From positions 1,237,195-1,301,194 of the forward strand of contig NZ_FNAJ01000001.1 of NCBI RefSeq assembly GCF_900101905.1: a stretch of DNA of 64,000 bases. The letters are read 5' to 3'. The notes beneath the pieces are model-generated. The model was given only the letters and a program-made list of their open reading frames with translations. It was not told the origin of the DNA and did no database searches. Of the stretch, positions 1-10,780 are shown piece after piece (the stretch's first letter is position 1; the number at the start of each line of letters is the position of its first letter). Made by a program: the position numbers and the translations under genes. This DNA comes from Myxococcus virescens (GTDB taxonomy: Bacteria; Myxococcota; Myxococcia; Myxococcales; Myxococcaceae).

Positions 1-1
1 C

Positions 2-256
2 GAAATCCCCAAGCTCCTGGGTATCGAGAGCATGGACGAGAGCTGGATGACCATGCGCATCGAAGCCAAGGTGCAGCCAGGGACACACTTCGACGTGAAG
101 CGGCTTCTCAACCGGCTGCTGATCGAGGCCTTCACCGCCAATGGCCTGGAATTCCCCTATCCCAAGGGGGTGGAATACGAGGGGGGCCCGTTGCTTCCCG
201 CCACCTCCGAGGCACCGCAGGAGGAGCCCCAGGCGCTCGCCGCCTCACACCGGTAG
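2..256 (+). CDS. MscS-family mechanosensitive channel, C-terminal fragment
   Basis: The frame is open from the left edge, so the gene starts outside the window and only about 84 residues of the C-terminus are seen. The stretch with 'MTMRIEAKVQPG', then 'DVKRLLNRLLIEAF' and a terminal 'GLEFPYP', matches the cytoplasmic alpha/beta C-terminal domain of MscS channels, which usually ends in a G-I-E-I-P-F-P-like strand. After it comes a short Glu/Ala-rich tail. Such channels open under membrane tension and release solutes during osmotic downshift. A second, separate MscS-like gene lies on the other strand at 11.6-13.2 kb. Pore and transmembrane parts are not visible, so the subfamily is unknown. 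Confidence 0.8.
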   Translation, partial: EIPKLLGIESMDESWMTMRIEAKVQPGTHFDVKRLLNRLLIEAFTANGLEFPYPKGVEYEGGPLLPATSEAPQEEPQALAASHR

Positions 257-332
257 CGATAGCGGTGCCTCCCCAGGATTCGAGTTGCTTCGTCTCCAGC
301 TGCAATCCCTCTCACCCCTTGGAGTCCGTCCC

Positions 333-623
333 ATGAAGAAGGCTTTCCTCATCGCCCTGTCCCTGTCCCTGCCCGCGTTCGCCTCGTCCGACTTCAATTC
401 AGAGGACCTGTCGGTGGACGTGGACCCGGAGGAGCTCGTGAGCCAGGAGGCCGCCGACGCCAGCCGGCCGCCGCTGCTCCAGTTCTGCTGGAACCTCCAC
501 TACACGTCGTGCTCCGGCCCGGGTACGACGCAGCAGTGTACGGATGGCATCTGGTCCGACTACGTCTGCACCTGCCGCACCCTGGGCACGCGCAACGTCT
601 GGGTCTGCCCCGAGGTCCGCTGA
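333..623 (+). CDS. small secreted Cys-containing protein
   Basis: This 96-residue protein is not recognised. The N-terminus 'MKKAFLIALSLSLPAFA' is a good Sec signal peptide with likely cleavage after AFA. The mature part is acidic at first (SVDVDPEELV), then holds a compact Cys-rich end with six cysteines ('FCWNLHYTSC', 'QQCTDG', 'YVCTC', 'WVCPEV'), suggesting three disulfides in an exported domain. The ATG is preceded by GGAG about 8 bases upstream. It follows the MscS gene by 76 bases in the same direction and is followed by a strong hairpin. Function unknown. Confidence 0.7.
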   Translation: MKKAFLIALSLSLPAFASSDFNSEDLSVDVDPEELVSQEAADASRPPLLQFCWNLHYTSCSGPGTTQQCTDGIWSDYVCTCRTLGTRNVWVCPEVR

Positions 624-628
624 GTGCC

Positions 629-662
629 AGGGGCGAGGACTGGGCCTGAGATTCTCGCCCCT
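629..662 (+). terminator. terminator-like hairpin
   Basis: Perfect 9-base inverted repeat AGGGGCGAG / CTCGCCCCT with a 16-base loop, starting 6 bases after the stop of the small secreted protein. There is no U-run, as is usual for terminators in very GC-rich genomes. Confidence 0.5.
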
Positions 663-830
663 CTCGCAGTCCATCTTCACACCTGATTCTCGCATCCGGC
701 ACGGGTCCATCCGCGCGGCGATGCGCATGGCCTGCGTCGCCACCGTGGCGACCGCTGAAGACAAGCAACCGTTCACCGGTTGCTGCCAGATTGAAGGGAC
801 TGGCGTGGCCCACGCCCCAGCGCCAGGCGT

Positions 831-1769
831 CTACCGCGTCCGCGTCCGGCCATCACCGCCGGGCGCGGCGTGGACCTCCTCCAGCGCCTGCGTCACCGCT
901 TCCACTTCCGCACCGAGCTGCTCCACGCTCTGCCGCAGCCCCAGCCCGGCGATGTCCTCTCCCGCGGTGTCCGCCGAGCGCACCCGCAGCACCTGCGCGT
1001 AGAGGCTCTCCAGGGTGTAGTAGAGGCGCATGTGCTCCGCCTCGAGCCGCGCCGCCGCGGTGGCCAGCTCCGCGCGCTGACGCCGCTGCGACTCCAGCGC
1101 GGCCAGCGCTCCGGCCAGCCGCTCCCGCACCACTGCGTCCTCTTCCGAAGCCACCCGCGCGGCCAGTGCGTCCCGCTCGGCGTCCAGTCGCTGGGCCTCA
1201 TCCGGTGGCGCCAGCGCTCGCAGCTCCCGCTCACGGCGCACCAGCGCATGACACCCCTGCCGCAGGGCCTCCACCGTGCGCTCCGGCGCATGGACCAGTT
1301 CGCGCAGCACCGCGGGCCCCTCGCGCAGGGCCTCCATCAGCCGGGCGCAGAGGGCGTCCACCTTCGCCACCCGGGCGTCCGCCTCCACCTCCGAGGCACC
1401 CACGGGCGTTGGCGTTCGCACGTCGCGCGCGCGGCCCTCGTCACGCCGGGGACGCTCCAGGTGCTTCAACGAAGCCAGGAAGAAGCCCAGGGCCACGAAG
1501 ACCAGCCACCACAGCCGGCGGGGCTGCGCCAGGGCCATCAACACGCACGTTATCGACGCGGCGACGTAGGCGGCGCCCCGCGCGGGGTTGCGAGAGCGGT
1601 TGGACAGCACCTCCCGTTCAGCGCGACGGGCGGCGCGCTTCGCCTCCCGCCGCCACTGCTTCTCCCACTTCCGGCGAATCTTCCGGGGCGGCATCTGCCC
1701 GGTGCGGCGCACCCAGGCCTCCACCGCCGCGTCCTCACGCGCACGGCCCTCTGAAAGCGCGTCTTCCAA
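831..1769 (-). CDS. membrane protein with basic N-terminus and C-terminal coiled coil
   Basis: Hypothetical protein of about 312 residues, not assigned to a known family. It begins with an Arg/Lys-rich amphipathic stretch ('RKIRRKWEKQWRREAKRAAR'), then two closely spaced hydrophobic segments ('AAYVAASITCVLMALA' and 'LWWLVFVALGFFLAS') forming a hairpin of transmembrane helices, then about 200 residues of Ala/Arg/Glu/Leu-rich sequence that should form long helices or a coiled coil. This resembles the 2TM membrane proteins common in myxobacteria. The start is uncertain: the frame is open to 1934, a TTG lies at 1769 and the first internal ATG at 1694. I chose the TTG because protein-like sequence extends upstream of the ATG. 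It is divergent from the regulator beginning at 2007. Confidence 0.6.
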   Translation of the reverse strand: MEDALSEGRAREDAAVEAWVRRTGQMPPRKIRRKWEKQWRREAKRAARRAEREVLSNRSRNPARGAAYVAASITCVLMALAQPRRLWWLVFVALGFFLASLKHLERPRRDEGRARDVRTPTPVGASEVEADARVAKVDALCARLMEALREGPAVLRELVHAPERTVEALRQGCHALVRRERELRALAPPDEAQRLDAERDALAARVASEEDAVVRERLAGALAALESQRRQRAELATAAARLEAEHMRLYYTLESLYAQVLRVRSADTAGEDIAGLGLRQSVEQLGAEVEAVTQALEEVHAAPGGDGRTRTR

Positions 1770-1919
1770 CCTGAGCAGGCGTTCATGTTGGAGACGGGAA
1801 GGTGGGGAAACCGGAGGTTGGGGACGTCCGCGAGGCACGGGGTGACGATAACGACGACACGTCCCCGCTGGGAGGGAATGCGCGCCATTCGTCGCCTGCT
1901 GCATATGCACGGTGCAACA

Positions 1920-1941
1920 AACGGAAATGCTCAACCGTTTG
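1920..1941. promoter_or_regulatory. inverted repeat upstream of the HTH regulator
   Basis: AAACGG-N10-CCGTTT lies 65 bases upstream of the regulator's GTG start, and a 10-base palindrome TGCATATGCA is just before it at 1901-1910. Both are in the 237-base divergent intergenic region and are more AT-rich than the surroundings. A possible operator for the adjacent HTH protein; inferred from symmetry and position only. Confidence 0.3.
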
Positions 1942-2006
1942 CATTCGCCCTGGGAAACTCCGTAGAGAATGTGCGCTGGCGGGGGCGAAAAAAGGGGGCA
2001 GGTGCC

Positions 2007-4926
<2,920 letters not shown>

Positions 4927-4940
<14 letters not shown>

Positions 4941-4970
4941 AGCCAGAAGCGTGGCCTCAGCCCGCGATGC
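4927..4970. terminator. terminator-like hairpin after the sigma-54 regulator
   Basis: Perfect 14-base inverted repeat GCATCGCGGGCTGA / TCAGCCCGCGATGC separated by 16 bases; the left arm includes the regulator's stop codon. A long, stable stem without a U-run. Confidence 0.55.
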
Positions 4971-5404
4971 GCTCCACCCTGTTTCCCCACACCCCTGTGG
5001 GAAGCGACTCCAGAGAGGCGTGCGTCCACGTCTCTGGAAGAACACACCCACGGGTCGAAGAGGGGGGAAACTCCAACCCGGGGTGCCGAGGCCACCGAAG
5101 CGGCCTCATGCGAAAGATGTGTGTCTCCAGCGCCCACCGCGGCACCAGATGCACTGTGAGGGGTGTTAAGCACCCGGCGTGCCAGTGCCCGGAAGGCGGA
5201 TTGACTCAAATGGAAATCATCCGCGCGCCCGGACAGGGGGCGGGCATATCCAATGGATGCAGGACAGCATCCATCTGAATCATTCCGGATACACTGGATG
5301 TCCAGCCGGCCCGACAGCCGAGCAGCCGCGCTGATGGCCGGGGTGAGCGCCCAAGGGACGTGTGGGACAGCGGCGGGGGGTGGAAGTGGGTTAAGGGGAG
5401 CGTG
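4971..5404. other. intergenic region upstream of the CtaA/COX15 gene
   Basis: About 430 bases without a supported gene; the short frames here lack ribosome sites and protein-like composition. It holds two perfect inverted repeats near 5253-5274 and 5294-5305 and the ribosome site TTAAGGGGAG before the start at 5405. No convincing -35/-10 pair was found. Confidence 0.5.
5253..5274. promoter_or_regulatory. perfect inverted repeat upstream of the heme A synthase gene
   Basis: ATGGATGC-N6-GCATCCAT, about 130 bases before the start of the CtaA/COX15 gene, followed by CTGGATGTCCAG (5294-5305) sharing the TGGATG core. Could be a regulator binding site; only symmetry and position support this. Confidence 0.3.
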
Positions 5405-6376
5405 ATGACCCACGCTGCCTCGTCCCGCCGGTTCCAGGCCTTCAGCCTGGGGGTGCTTGCCTTCACGCTGGTCGTGATTCTGTGGGGTGCCTTCGTGCGC
5501 GCCACGGGCTCGGGTGCTGGCTGCGGAGACCACTGGCCGGTGTGCAACGGCGAGGTCATCCCCCGGGACCCCAGCGTCCAGACGCTCATCGAATACACGC
5601 ACCGGCTGACGAGCGGCCTGGCGATGATTCTGGCGGTGGCGCTCTACGTCTGGGCCCGGAAGGGGCACGCCAAGGGCCACCCGGTGCGGAGCGCGGCGGC
5701 CTGGGCCCTGTTCTTCATGATGACGGAGGCGCTCGTCGGCGCGGGCATCGTGCTGCTGAAGTACGTGGCGGACAACGCCTCCGTGGGCCGGGCCCTGTGG
5801 ATGGGCGTGCACCTGGTGAACACCTTCCTGCTGGTGGGTGCGCAGACGCTGGTCATCTGGTTCTCCCGGGGACGCGCCCCCCTGAGCCTGCGGGGACAGG
5901 GGCTGCCGGGCGCGCTGATGGGCCTGAGCATCCTGGGGCTGCTGGTGCTGGGCGTGAGTGGCGCCATCGCGGCGCTGGGGGACACCCTGTTCCCGTCCAC
6001 CACGCTGGCGGAGGGCTTGCGCCAGGATATTTCGGAGACGGCGCACATCCTCATCAAGCTGCGGGTGCTGCACCCGCTGTTCGCGGTGAGCGTGGGCGCG
6101 TTCCTGGTGCTGGCGTCGCGGTGGGTGGCGCGGGTGCGGCCGTCGGAGGACGTGCGGCGCGCGGCCTCCGCCATCACCGTGCTCTACGCGGTGCAGCTGG
6201 GCGCGGGCGTCACCAACCTGCTGCTGCTGGCGCCGGTGTGGATGCAGCTGGTGCACCTGCTGCTGGCGGACTTCGTGTGGATGGCGGCGGTGGTGCTGTG
6301 CGCGGCGGGCCTGGCGGCGGATGCGCCCCGGGTGGTGGCGGAAGCCTCGCCTGCTTCGAGCGCCGAGCCCGTCTGA
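5405..6376 (+). CDS. COX15/CtaA family heme A synthase-like protein
   Basis: A 323-residue polytopic inner-membrane protein with about eight hydrophobic segments. COX15/CtaA enzymes oxidise the C8 methyl of heme O to the formyl of heme A for cytochrome c oxidase. The family pattern is visible: 'GAFVRATGSGAGCGDHWPVCNG' in the first extracytoplasmic loop, with a Cys pair as in CtaA, 'EYTHRLTSG' with a putative heme-ligand His, 'HLVNTFLL' for the second, and in the second half 'ILIKLRVLHPLFAV' and 'VHLLLADFVWM' for the other pair. The ATG at 5405 has GGGGAG 5 bases upstream; a GTG at 5402 is the alternative. Neither ctaB nor oxidase subunits are adjacent, so the exact substrate is inferred from the family. 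Confidence 0.85.
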   Translation: MTHAASSRRFQAFSLGVLAFTLVVILWGAFVRATGSGAGCGDHWPVCNGEVIPRDPSVQTLIEYTHRLTSGLAMILAVALYVWARKGHAKGHPVRSAAAWALFFMMTEALVGAGIVLLKYVADNASVGRALWMGVHLVNTFLLVGAQTLVIWFSRGRAPLSLRGQGLPGALMGLSILGLLVLGVSGAIAALGDTLFPSTTLAEGLRQDISETAHILIKLRVLHPLFAVSVGAFLVLASRWVARVRPSEDVRRAASAITVLYAVQLGAGVTNLLLLAPVWMQLVHLLLADFVWMAAVVLCAAGLAADAPRVVAEASPASSAEPV

Positions 6377-6479
6377 CGGCATTCGCCGTTATCGGGCGCA
6401 AGGGCGGAGGGCGCCCCGCCCCGAAGTACTCATCCAGGGTGATACGCGCAGGGTGACGAACCCGATACATGCGGCCGTC

Positions 6480-6908
6480 ATGTCCAATCGGAACACCCGT
6501 CTTTCCCTTGCGTACGCGCTCGCGGCACTTGCACTGGGATGCTCCAACAGCGCCACTGGCATTTCCAGCCGTCGCGACATGGCCCCTCAAGACGCGTACG
6601 CGCAAGCCGCCTGTCTGGACAGCGCGACATGTTGCATTCAGCGATTCGGTCCGGATGCGTGTGGCCTCTCCGCCACCGAGGCCGCTGTGCTCATGGCGGG
6701 CTCCCAGATCGCGGCGGAGGCCGACGCGCCGGACGTCGATGACGCCCACAACACCAACCTGCCCGAGTGGAAGCGCCGCTGCATCGCGACCTACGCCGAG
6801 TGCAAGGACGACGACTGGCAGGGCTCCTGCTACGCCTGCTTCCGCTACTGCGAGGGCCAGCAGGAATGGCCCATCAACAAGTGCCGCCCCCGCCGGGGCA
6901 AGAGGTAA
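6480..6908 (+). CDS. Cys-rich lipoprotein, candidate Sit-like toxin partner of a DUSAM protein
   Basis: A 142-residue lipoprotein. The signal sequence ends in 'LAALALGC', a lipobox with the acylated Cys. The middle carries '[20 protein letters not shown]'; the C-terminus is a compact Cys/Trp domain ('LPEWKRRC', 'GSCYACFRYCEGQQEWP'). A clear paralog lies at 56307-56741, sharing the N-terminal lipobox, the CCIQ segment and the whole C-terminal domain. Each is followed within 2-6 bases by a DUSAM gene. A lipoprotein with a variable small C-terminal domain next to a small soluble protein resembles the SitA/SitI lipoprotein toxin-immunity pairs that myxobacteria exchange through TraAB outer-membrane contact. 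That role is inference; no catalytic motif is recognised. Confidence 0.75.
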   Translation: MSNRNTRLSLAYALAALALGCSNSATGISSRRDMAPQDAYAQAACLDSATCCIQRFGPDACGLSATEAAVLMAGSQIAAEADAPDVDDAHNTNLPEWKRRCIATYAECKDDDWQGSCYACFRYCEGQQEWPINKCRPRRGKR

Positions 6909-6914
6909 CAGGGC

Positions 6915-7292
6915 ATGGCGGATGAACTCGAGTGGGAGCCTGTACGAGCCCTCGCGCGGCGCGTGCGGGACGGTGAACGCCTGACGCTCACGGCGGAGGT
7001 GAGGGAAATGCTGGAACGCACCGCGCCGGAGGTAGGCATCGGCAAAGCCGACGCGGCAGCAGCCCTTGCCACGGCCGAAAAGGCCGAGGCCCTTCTGCTG
7101 GAATGTGCGCGCCGCATCAAGGAAGGCTCCGACCGCATTGTCGACGCGCTTTACCGTGCCAAGCGTCACCGAAAAGCCGGGGACTTCGACAGCGCCCGCC
7201 AGGAAATGCGGGAGGTGCTCGCCATCGAAGTGGTGCCCCTCTATCGCGAGATAGCAGAAGGCCAGCTCGAAGACATGACAGAGGAGCCATGA
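6915..7292 (+). CDS. DUSAM domain-containing protein, candidate immunity protein
   Basis: A 125-residue soluble, mostly helical protein with no signal peptide or membrane segment. It belongs to the DUSAM family, a myxobacterial paralogous family of unknown function; the tell-tale segments are 'WEPVRALARRVRDGERLTLT', 'AEALLLECARRIKEGSDR' and 'ARQEMREVLAIEVVPLYRE'. Compared by eye without gaps it is about 76% identical to the protein at 56744-57121. It starts 6 bases after the lipoprotein stop and is probably co-transcribed with it. A cytoplasmic acidic partner next to a lipoprotein fits an immunity or antidote role, but this is not shown by the sequence. Confidence 0.8.
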   Translation: MADELEWEPVRALARRVRDGERLTLTAEVREMLERTAPEVGIGKADAAAALATAEKAEALLLECARRIKEGSDRIVDALYRAKRHRKAGDFDSARQEMREVLAIEVVPLYREIAEGQLEDMTEEP

Positions 7293-7311
7293 CTACGACA
7301 GGAGCACGACG

Positions 7312-7327
7312 GCTGCCGTGCGGCAGC
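7312..7327. terminator. small hairpin downstream of the DUSAM gene
   Basis: GCTGCC-GTGC-GGCAGC, perfect 6-base stem with a 4-base loop, 20 bases after the DUSAM stop and just outside the DUSAM remnant on the other strand. Possibly a shared terminator. Confidence 0.35.
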
Positions 7328-7332
7328 TCTCG

Positions 7333-7440
7333 TTACGGTTCGTCGAAAGCGTCCAACTGGACCTGGGCAAGCTCGCGGTAGAACGGACCGACCTCAACAT
7401 CAAGGGTCCAGGAGAGGCTCGCGTTCCCTCGCGAGCGGCA
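7333..7440 (-). pseudogene. C-terminal remnant of a DUSAM-family gene
   Basis: On the minus strand the last about 33 codons before a TAA read '...LDVEVGPFYRELAQVQLDAFDEP', matching the end of the DUSAM protein on the opposite strand ('LAIEVVPLYREIAEGQLEDMTEEP'). No start codon and no N-terminal four-fifths are present; upstream the frame runs into the 3' end of the ABC-importer gene. It looks like the surviving tail of a third DUSAM copy placed tail-to-tail with the intact one. Confidence 0.6.
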
Positions 7441-7468
7441 ACCGATTCTTCTGGCTCGACGAGCAAGA

Positions 7469-8983
7469 CTAACGCGTCGAACGCGCCGCCGCGCCCAGCC
7501 GCAGCCCCCGAGGCACCACCACACGCTCCACGGCGTCGAACAGGCCACTGGCGAGCAGCGCCAGCGCGGCAGCGGGGACCGCGCCCTCGAGGATGAGCCG
7601 CACGTCATCCAACCGGATGCCCGTGAGAATCGGCTGACCGTAGCCCCCTGCCCCCACCAGCGCGCCCAGCGTGGCGGTGCCCACGTTGATGACCGCGGCC
7701 GTCTGGATGCCCGCGAGGATGGACGGCGCCGCCATGGGCAATTCGATGCGCCACAGCCGCGCCAGCGCGGGCAGGCCCAGCGCCTCCGCGGACTCGCGAA
7801 CCTCGGGTGGGATTCCGGCCAACCCCGCCGCTGTGTTCCGGACAATGGGCAACAGGCTGTAGAGGAACAACGCGGCAATCGCCGGACGTGAGCCGATTCC
7901 CAGCAGCGGAATCATCACCACCAGCAGCGCCAGCGACGGCACCGTCTGGATGACCCCCGTCAGCCCCAGCACCCCGCGCCCCAGCCGAGGCCGCCGCGCG
8001 GCCAGCACGCCCAAGGGCACCGCGAGCGCCATCGCCGCCAGCAGCGACACCCCCACCAGGAACAGGTGCTCACGCGTACGCTTCCACACGCGCGCGGCCA
8101 ATCCGTCCCCGCGTACCTCCGAAGTGACTCCCAGCGCCGTGGCGAGGAAACCCGACGCCACGCGGCCCTCCGACACGCGCTCCAGCCGGGCCCGCGCGTT
8201 GAGCTTCACCATGTCCTCCTCGGACACGCGGCCCTCCAGACGCAGCATCGCGGCCAGGGCCTCGGGCGCCCGCGCCTCCAGGTCGTCGCGATACAGCAGC
8301 ACCGCGTCATACGCGGGGAAGTGGCGCAGGTCGTCCTCCAGCACACGCAACCCATACGCCTCAATCTCCGCATCCGTGGAGTACAGGTCCGTGAGCTGGA
8401 GCGACCCGCTCTCCATGCCCCGGTACGCCAAATCATGGTCCAGCCCGCGCACGTCCCGCTGCGGCAGCCGGTAGCTGTCTCGCAAGGCGGGCCAGCCATC
8501 CGCGCGGTCCATGAACTCGTTGCTGAAACCGAAGCGCAGCGAAGGATGGGCACGCAAATCAGAGATGCGGCGGATGCCCAGCCGCTCGGCCTCCGCTTCC
8601 TTCATGCCCAGCGCATACGTGTTGTTGAAGCCCAGCGGCTCGCTCATCCGAAGCCCAGACTCAGCCAGGGCCGCACGCAGCGCCGCGTCGTCCGGCAGGT
8701 CGCGCCCGGACAGCAACTCCTGTCGCAACGTGCCCGTGTACTCGGGGTACACGTCGAGTTCGCCCCGGCGCAGCGCCTCCCAGAGCACGGCGGTACCGCC
8801 CAGCTCCCGCCGGTGCGTGACCCGCGCACCGGTGCTCCGCGCGAGCTGCGTCACCGCTTCCCCCAAGATGACGGACTCGGTGAACTTCTTGGAGCCCACG
8901 CGCACCTGGGGCACGCCGTCCCCAGACGAGGACGCCCCGCCACACGCCCCCACGAGCAGCAACACCAGGAGCCCCACCCTCAC
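7469..8983 (-). CDS. glycine betaine/choline-type ABC importer, fused substrate-binding protein and permease
   Basis: A 504-residue fusion. It opens with a lipobox ('LLLVGAC') and about 260 residues of an OpuAC-type binding protein ('VRVGSKKFTESVILGE', 'LDVYPEYTGT'). A binding-protein-dependent permease domain of about 200 residues follows, with several transmembrane helices ('IQTVPSLALLVVMIPLLGIG') and the EAA-like loop 'ESAEALGLPALARLWRIELP'. It belongs to the OpuC/OsmU group of osmoprotectant importers. Here the binding protein precedes the permease, so the predicted lipid anchor sits at the start of the same chain. The GTG start overlaps the upstream ATPase stop by 4 bases (GTGA), implying translational coupling. 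Substrate is inferred from family. Confidence 0.85.
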   Translation of the reverse strand: MRVGLLVLLLVGACGGASSSGDGVPQVRVGSKKFTESVILGEAVTQLARSTGARVTHRRELGGTAVLWEALRRGELDVYPEYTGTLRQELLSGRDLPDDAALRAALAESGLRMSEPLGFNNTYALGMKEAEAERLGIRRISDLRAHPSLRFGFSNEFMDRADGWPALRDSYRLPQRDVRGLDHDLAYRGMESGSLQLTDLYSTDAEIEAYGLRVLEDDLRHFPAYDAVLLYRDDLEARAPEALAAMLRLEGRVSEEDMVKLNARARLERVSEGRVASGFLATALGVTSEVRGDGLAARVWKRTREHLFLVGVSLLAAMALAVPLGVLAARRPRLGRGVLGLTGVIQTVPSLALLVVMIPLLGIGSRPAIAALFLYSLLPIVRNTAAGLAGIPPEVRESAEALGLPALARLWRIELPMAAPSILAGIQTAAVINVGTATLGALVGAGGYGQPILTGIRLDDVRLILEGAVPAAALALLASGLFDAVERVVVPRGLRLGAAARSTR

Positions 8984-9738
8984 GCCGCGCCTCCCAGCCC
9001 ACCGCCAGGCAGAGGCCGCTGCGCCTGGATGAACCGGGTGACGAAGTCATCCGTCGGCCGCGCCTCCAAATCCGCGAGCTGTCCCTGCTGCACCACGCGC
9101 CCCTCCCGCATGAGCAGGATGCTGTCCCCCAGGAAGCCCGCCTCCGCCAGGTCATGCGTCACCAGCACCACCGTCTTGCGCAGCCGGGCGAAGATGCCGC
9201 GCAGGTCACCTTGCAGCTCGTGACGGACCAGCGGATCCAACGCGCCCAGGGGCTCGTCCAGCAGCAACACGTCCGGGTCCAACATCAACGCGCGCATCAG
9301 CGCCACCCGCTGGCGCTGGCCACCGGAGAGCTGCGAGGGATAGCGCGCCAGCGCGTCCGTGGGAAAGCGCGTCAGCTCCACCAAGGCCTCCAGCCGCTCG
9401 CCCGTCTTCGCCGCGGGCCAGCGCAGGTGGCTCGCCATGAGGGTGACGTTCTCCTCGCCCGTGAGATGCGGAAAGAGGCCGCCCCCCTGGAGCGCGTACC
9501 CCACGCGATGGCGCACCGCGAGCAGCGCATCTCCTCCCGTGGGCAGCGGCTTGCCATCGAAGAGGACGCGCCCGGTGTCACACGGCAGCAACCCGTTGAG
9601 CAGGCGCAGCAGCGTGGACTTGCCACAGCCGCTCGGCCCCAGCAGCACCGTGGTGCGTCCTGTCGGCAGGCTCAAGCTGAGCGGATGCAAGGCCTGCGTG
9701 GCCCCGTAGCATTTGGAGACGTCCTGGAGCTCGTACAC
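8980..9738 (-). CDS. ABC transporter ATPase, osmoprotectant (OpuCA/OsmV-like)
   Basis: A 252-residue nucleotide-binding subunit with Walker A 'GPSGCGKSTLL', Q-loop, signature 'LSGGQRQR', Walker B 'DVLLLDEPLGAL' and switch 'VTHD'. The C-terminal tail is short and lacks the CBS domains that some OpuCA proteins use for ionic-strength sensing. It powers the fused binding protein-permease encoded immediately downstream, with which it overlaps. The probable start is GTG at 9738. Confidence 0.88.
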   Translation of the reverse strand: MYELQDVSKCYGATQALHPLSLSLPTGRTTVLLGPSGCGKSTLLRLLNGLLPCDTGRVLFDGKPLPTGGDALLAVRHRVGYALQGGGLFPHLTGEENVTLMASHLRWPAAKTGERLEALVELTRFPTDALARYPSQLSGGQRQRVALMRALMLDPDVLLLDEPLGALDPLVRHELQGDLRGIFARLRKTVVLVTHDLAEAGFLGDSILLMREGRVVQQGQLADLEARPTDDFVTRFIQAQRPLPGGGLGGAA

Positions 9739-9759
9739 GAGATGTCGTCCTTCGCTGCA

Positions 9760-10713
9760 TCAAGGCAGGGTGAACGCGCCGTTGCAGACGGCGGGATACG
9801 GCGGCTCGGAGGCCCGGTGGCTGCACGCGGCGAAGAGCGCCCGGTCCTCCCACGTCACGGCCGCGGCCCACACGCGCAGCGGCCCCTCGGAAGAAGGCAC
9901 CATGAAGCGCGCGCATCGCGTGTCCAGGTTCTCCAGTCGGCAGGGCACCTCCTCAACGGGCCCCGCTCCCGGCAGCGCGTCCACCAGCTCCGCCACGCGC
10001 TGCGAGCGCCAGCGCTCCGTCACCTGGGATTGGGCCGGTTCGTAGAGGCTCCACGACAGCGATGCCCCCTCGCAGCGAATGCGCCCCGCGCGCGCCGTGG
10101 ACGCGGCGAGCTGACATCCATCCGGCACGGCCAGGGCGCGCCATGGCAGGCGCGGAGGAACGAGCAGCGACTCGCGTCCCAGCGTCTCGCCCTCGGGGCT
10201 GCCATTCGATGCGAGGGACTCGAGCAACTCCAGGCAGCGCGCCAGCAGGGGCCGCACGGGCGCCTGCACCACGCACCCGAGCTGCCGCACCCGCCCCAGC
10301 GCCCCGGTGACAGCGGATGCATACCCGGCGGCGCGACAGTCCTCCGCCTCGCACGCTTCGACACGGACCGAGGGCCACGGACTTCCCGCCAGCGGCAGCG
10401 CTTCCTCCACCACTGTGGCACCGGGCCCCAGCCGTTCGGTGATTCGCGCCTGGGCCTCCATCAGTGCCTGCTCGGGCGTCAGGTCCTCGCGCTCGGTCAG
10501 CCACACCGTCACGCCGTCGCAGCGGTAGAGCCGCGAGTCGGCCCGGTCCGGCACCGGCGTGCAACCTTCGAACAAGGTGCGGGCTTCGGGGAGGAAGGGA
10601 CCCACGGGCGTCGCGCCCTCGGGGGCCACGGGCGACACACGAGGCGCGGGCGCGGCGCACGAGCACAGGGCCCCGGCCAGGTACACCCACAGCAGCCTCG
10701 CGGCGGTCCTCAT
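9760..10713 (-). CDS. hypothetical lipoprotein
   Basis: A 317-residue exported protein of unknown function. The N-terminus 'LLWVYLAGALCSCAAP' has a lipobox-like LCSC. The mature part is Pro-rich at first and then has several cysteine pairs ('LFEGCTP', 'YRCDG', 'CEAEDC', 'GCVV', 'DGCQL', 'RIRCEG'), suggesting a disulfide-bonded, two-module periplasmic domain. It ends in 'AVCNGAFTLP'. It lies 21 bases upstream of the osmoprotectant ATPase start in the same direction and may be part of that transcript, but nothing in it suggests transport. Confidence 0.65.
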   Translation of the reverse strand: MRTAARLLWVYLAGALCSCAAPAPRVSPVAPEGATPVGPFLPEARTLFEGCTPVPDRADSRLYRCDGVTVWLTEREDLTPEQALMEAQARITERLGPGATVVEEALPLAGSPWPSVRVEACEAEDCRAAGYASAVTGALGRVRQLGCVVQAPVRPLLARCLELLESLASNGSPEGETLGRESLLVPPRLPWRALAVPDGCQLAASTARAGRIRCEGASLSWSLYEPAQSQVTERWRSQRVAELVDALPGAGPVEEVPCRLENLDTRCARFMVPSSEGPLRVWAAAVTWEDRALFAACSHRASEPPYPAVCNGAFTLP

Positions 10714-10780
10714 GCCGCCGGAGTTAGGCGCCCCCTCTGCGTCACGTCAACCCGGCAGGCCGGGCGAATGGATGGCGCGT

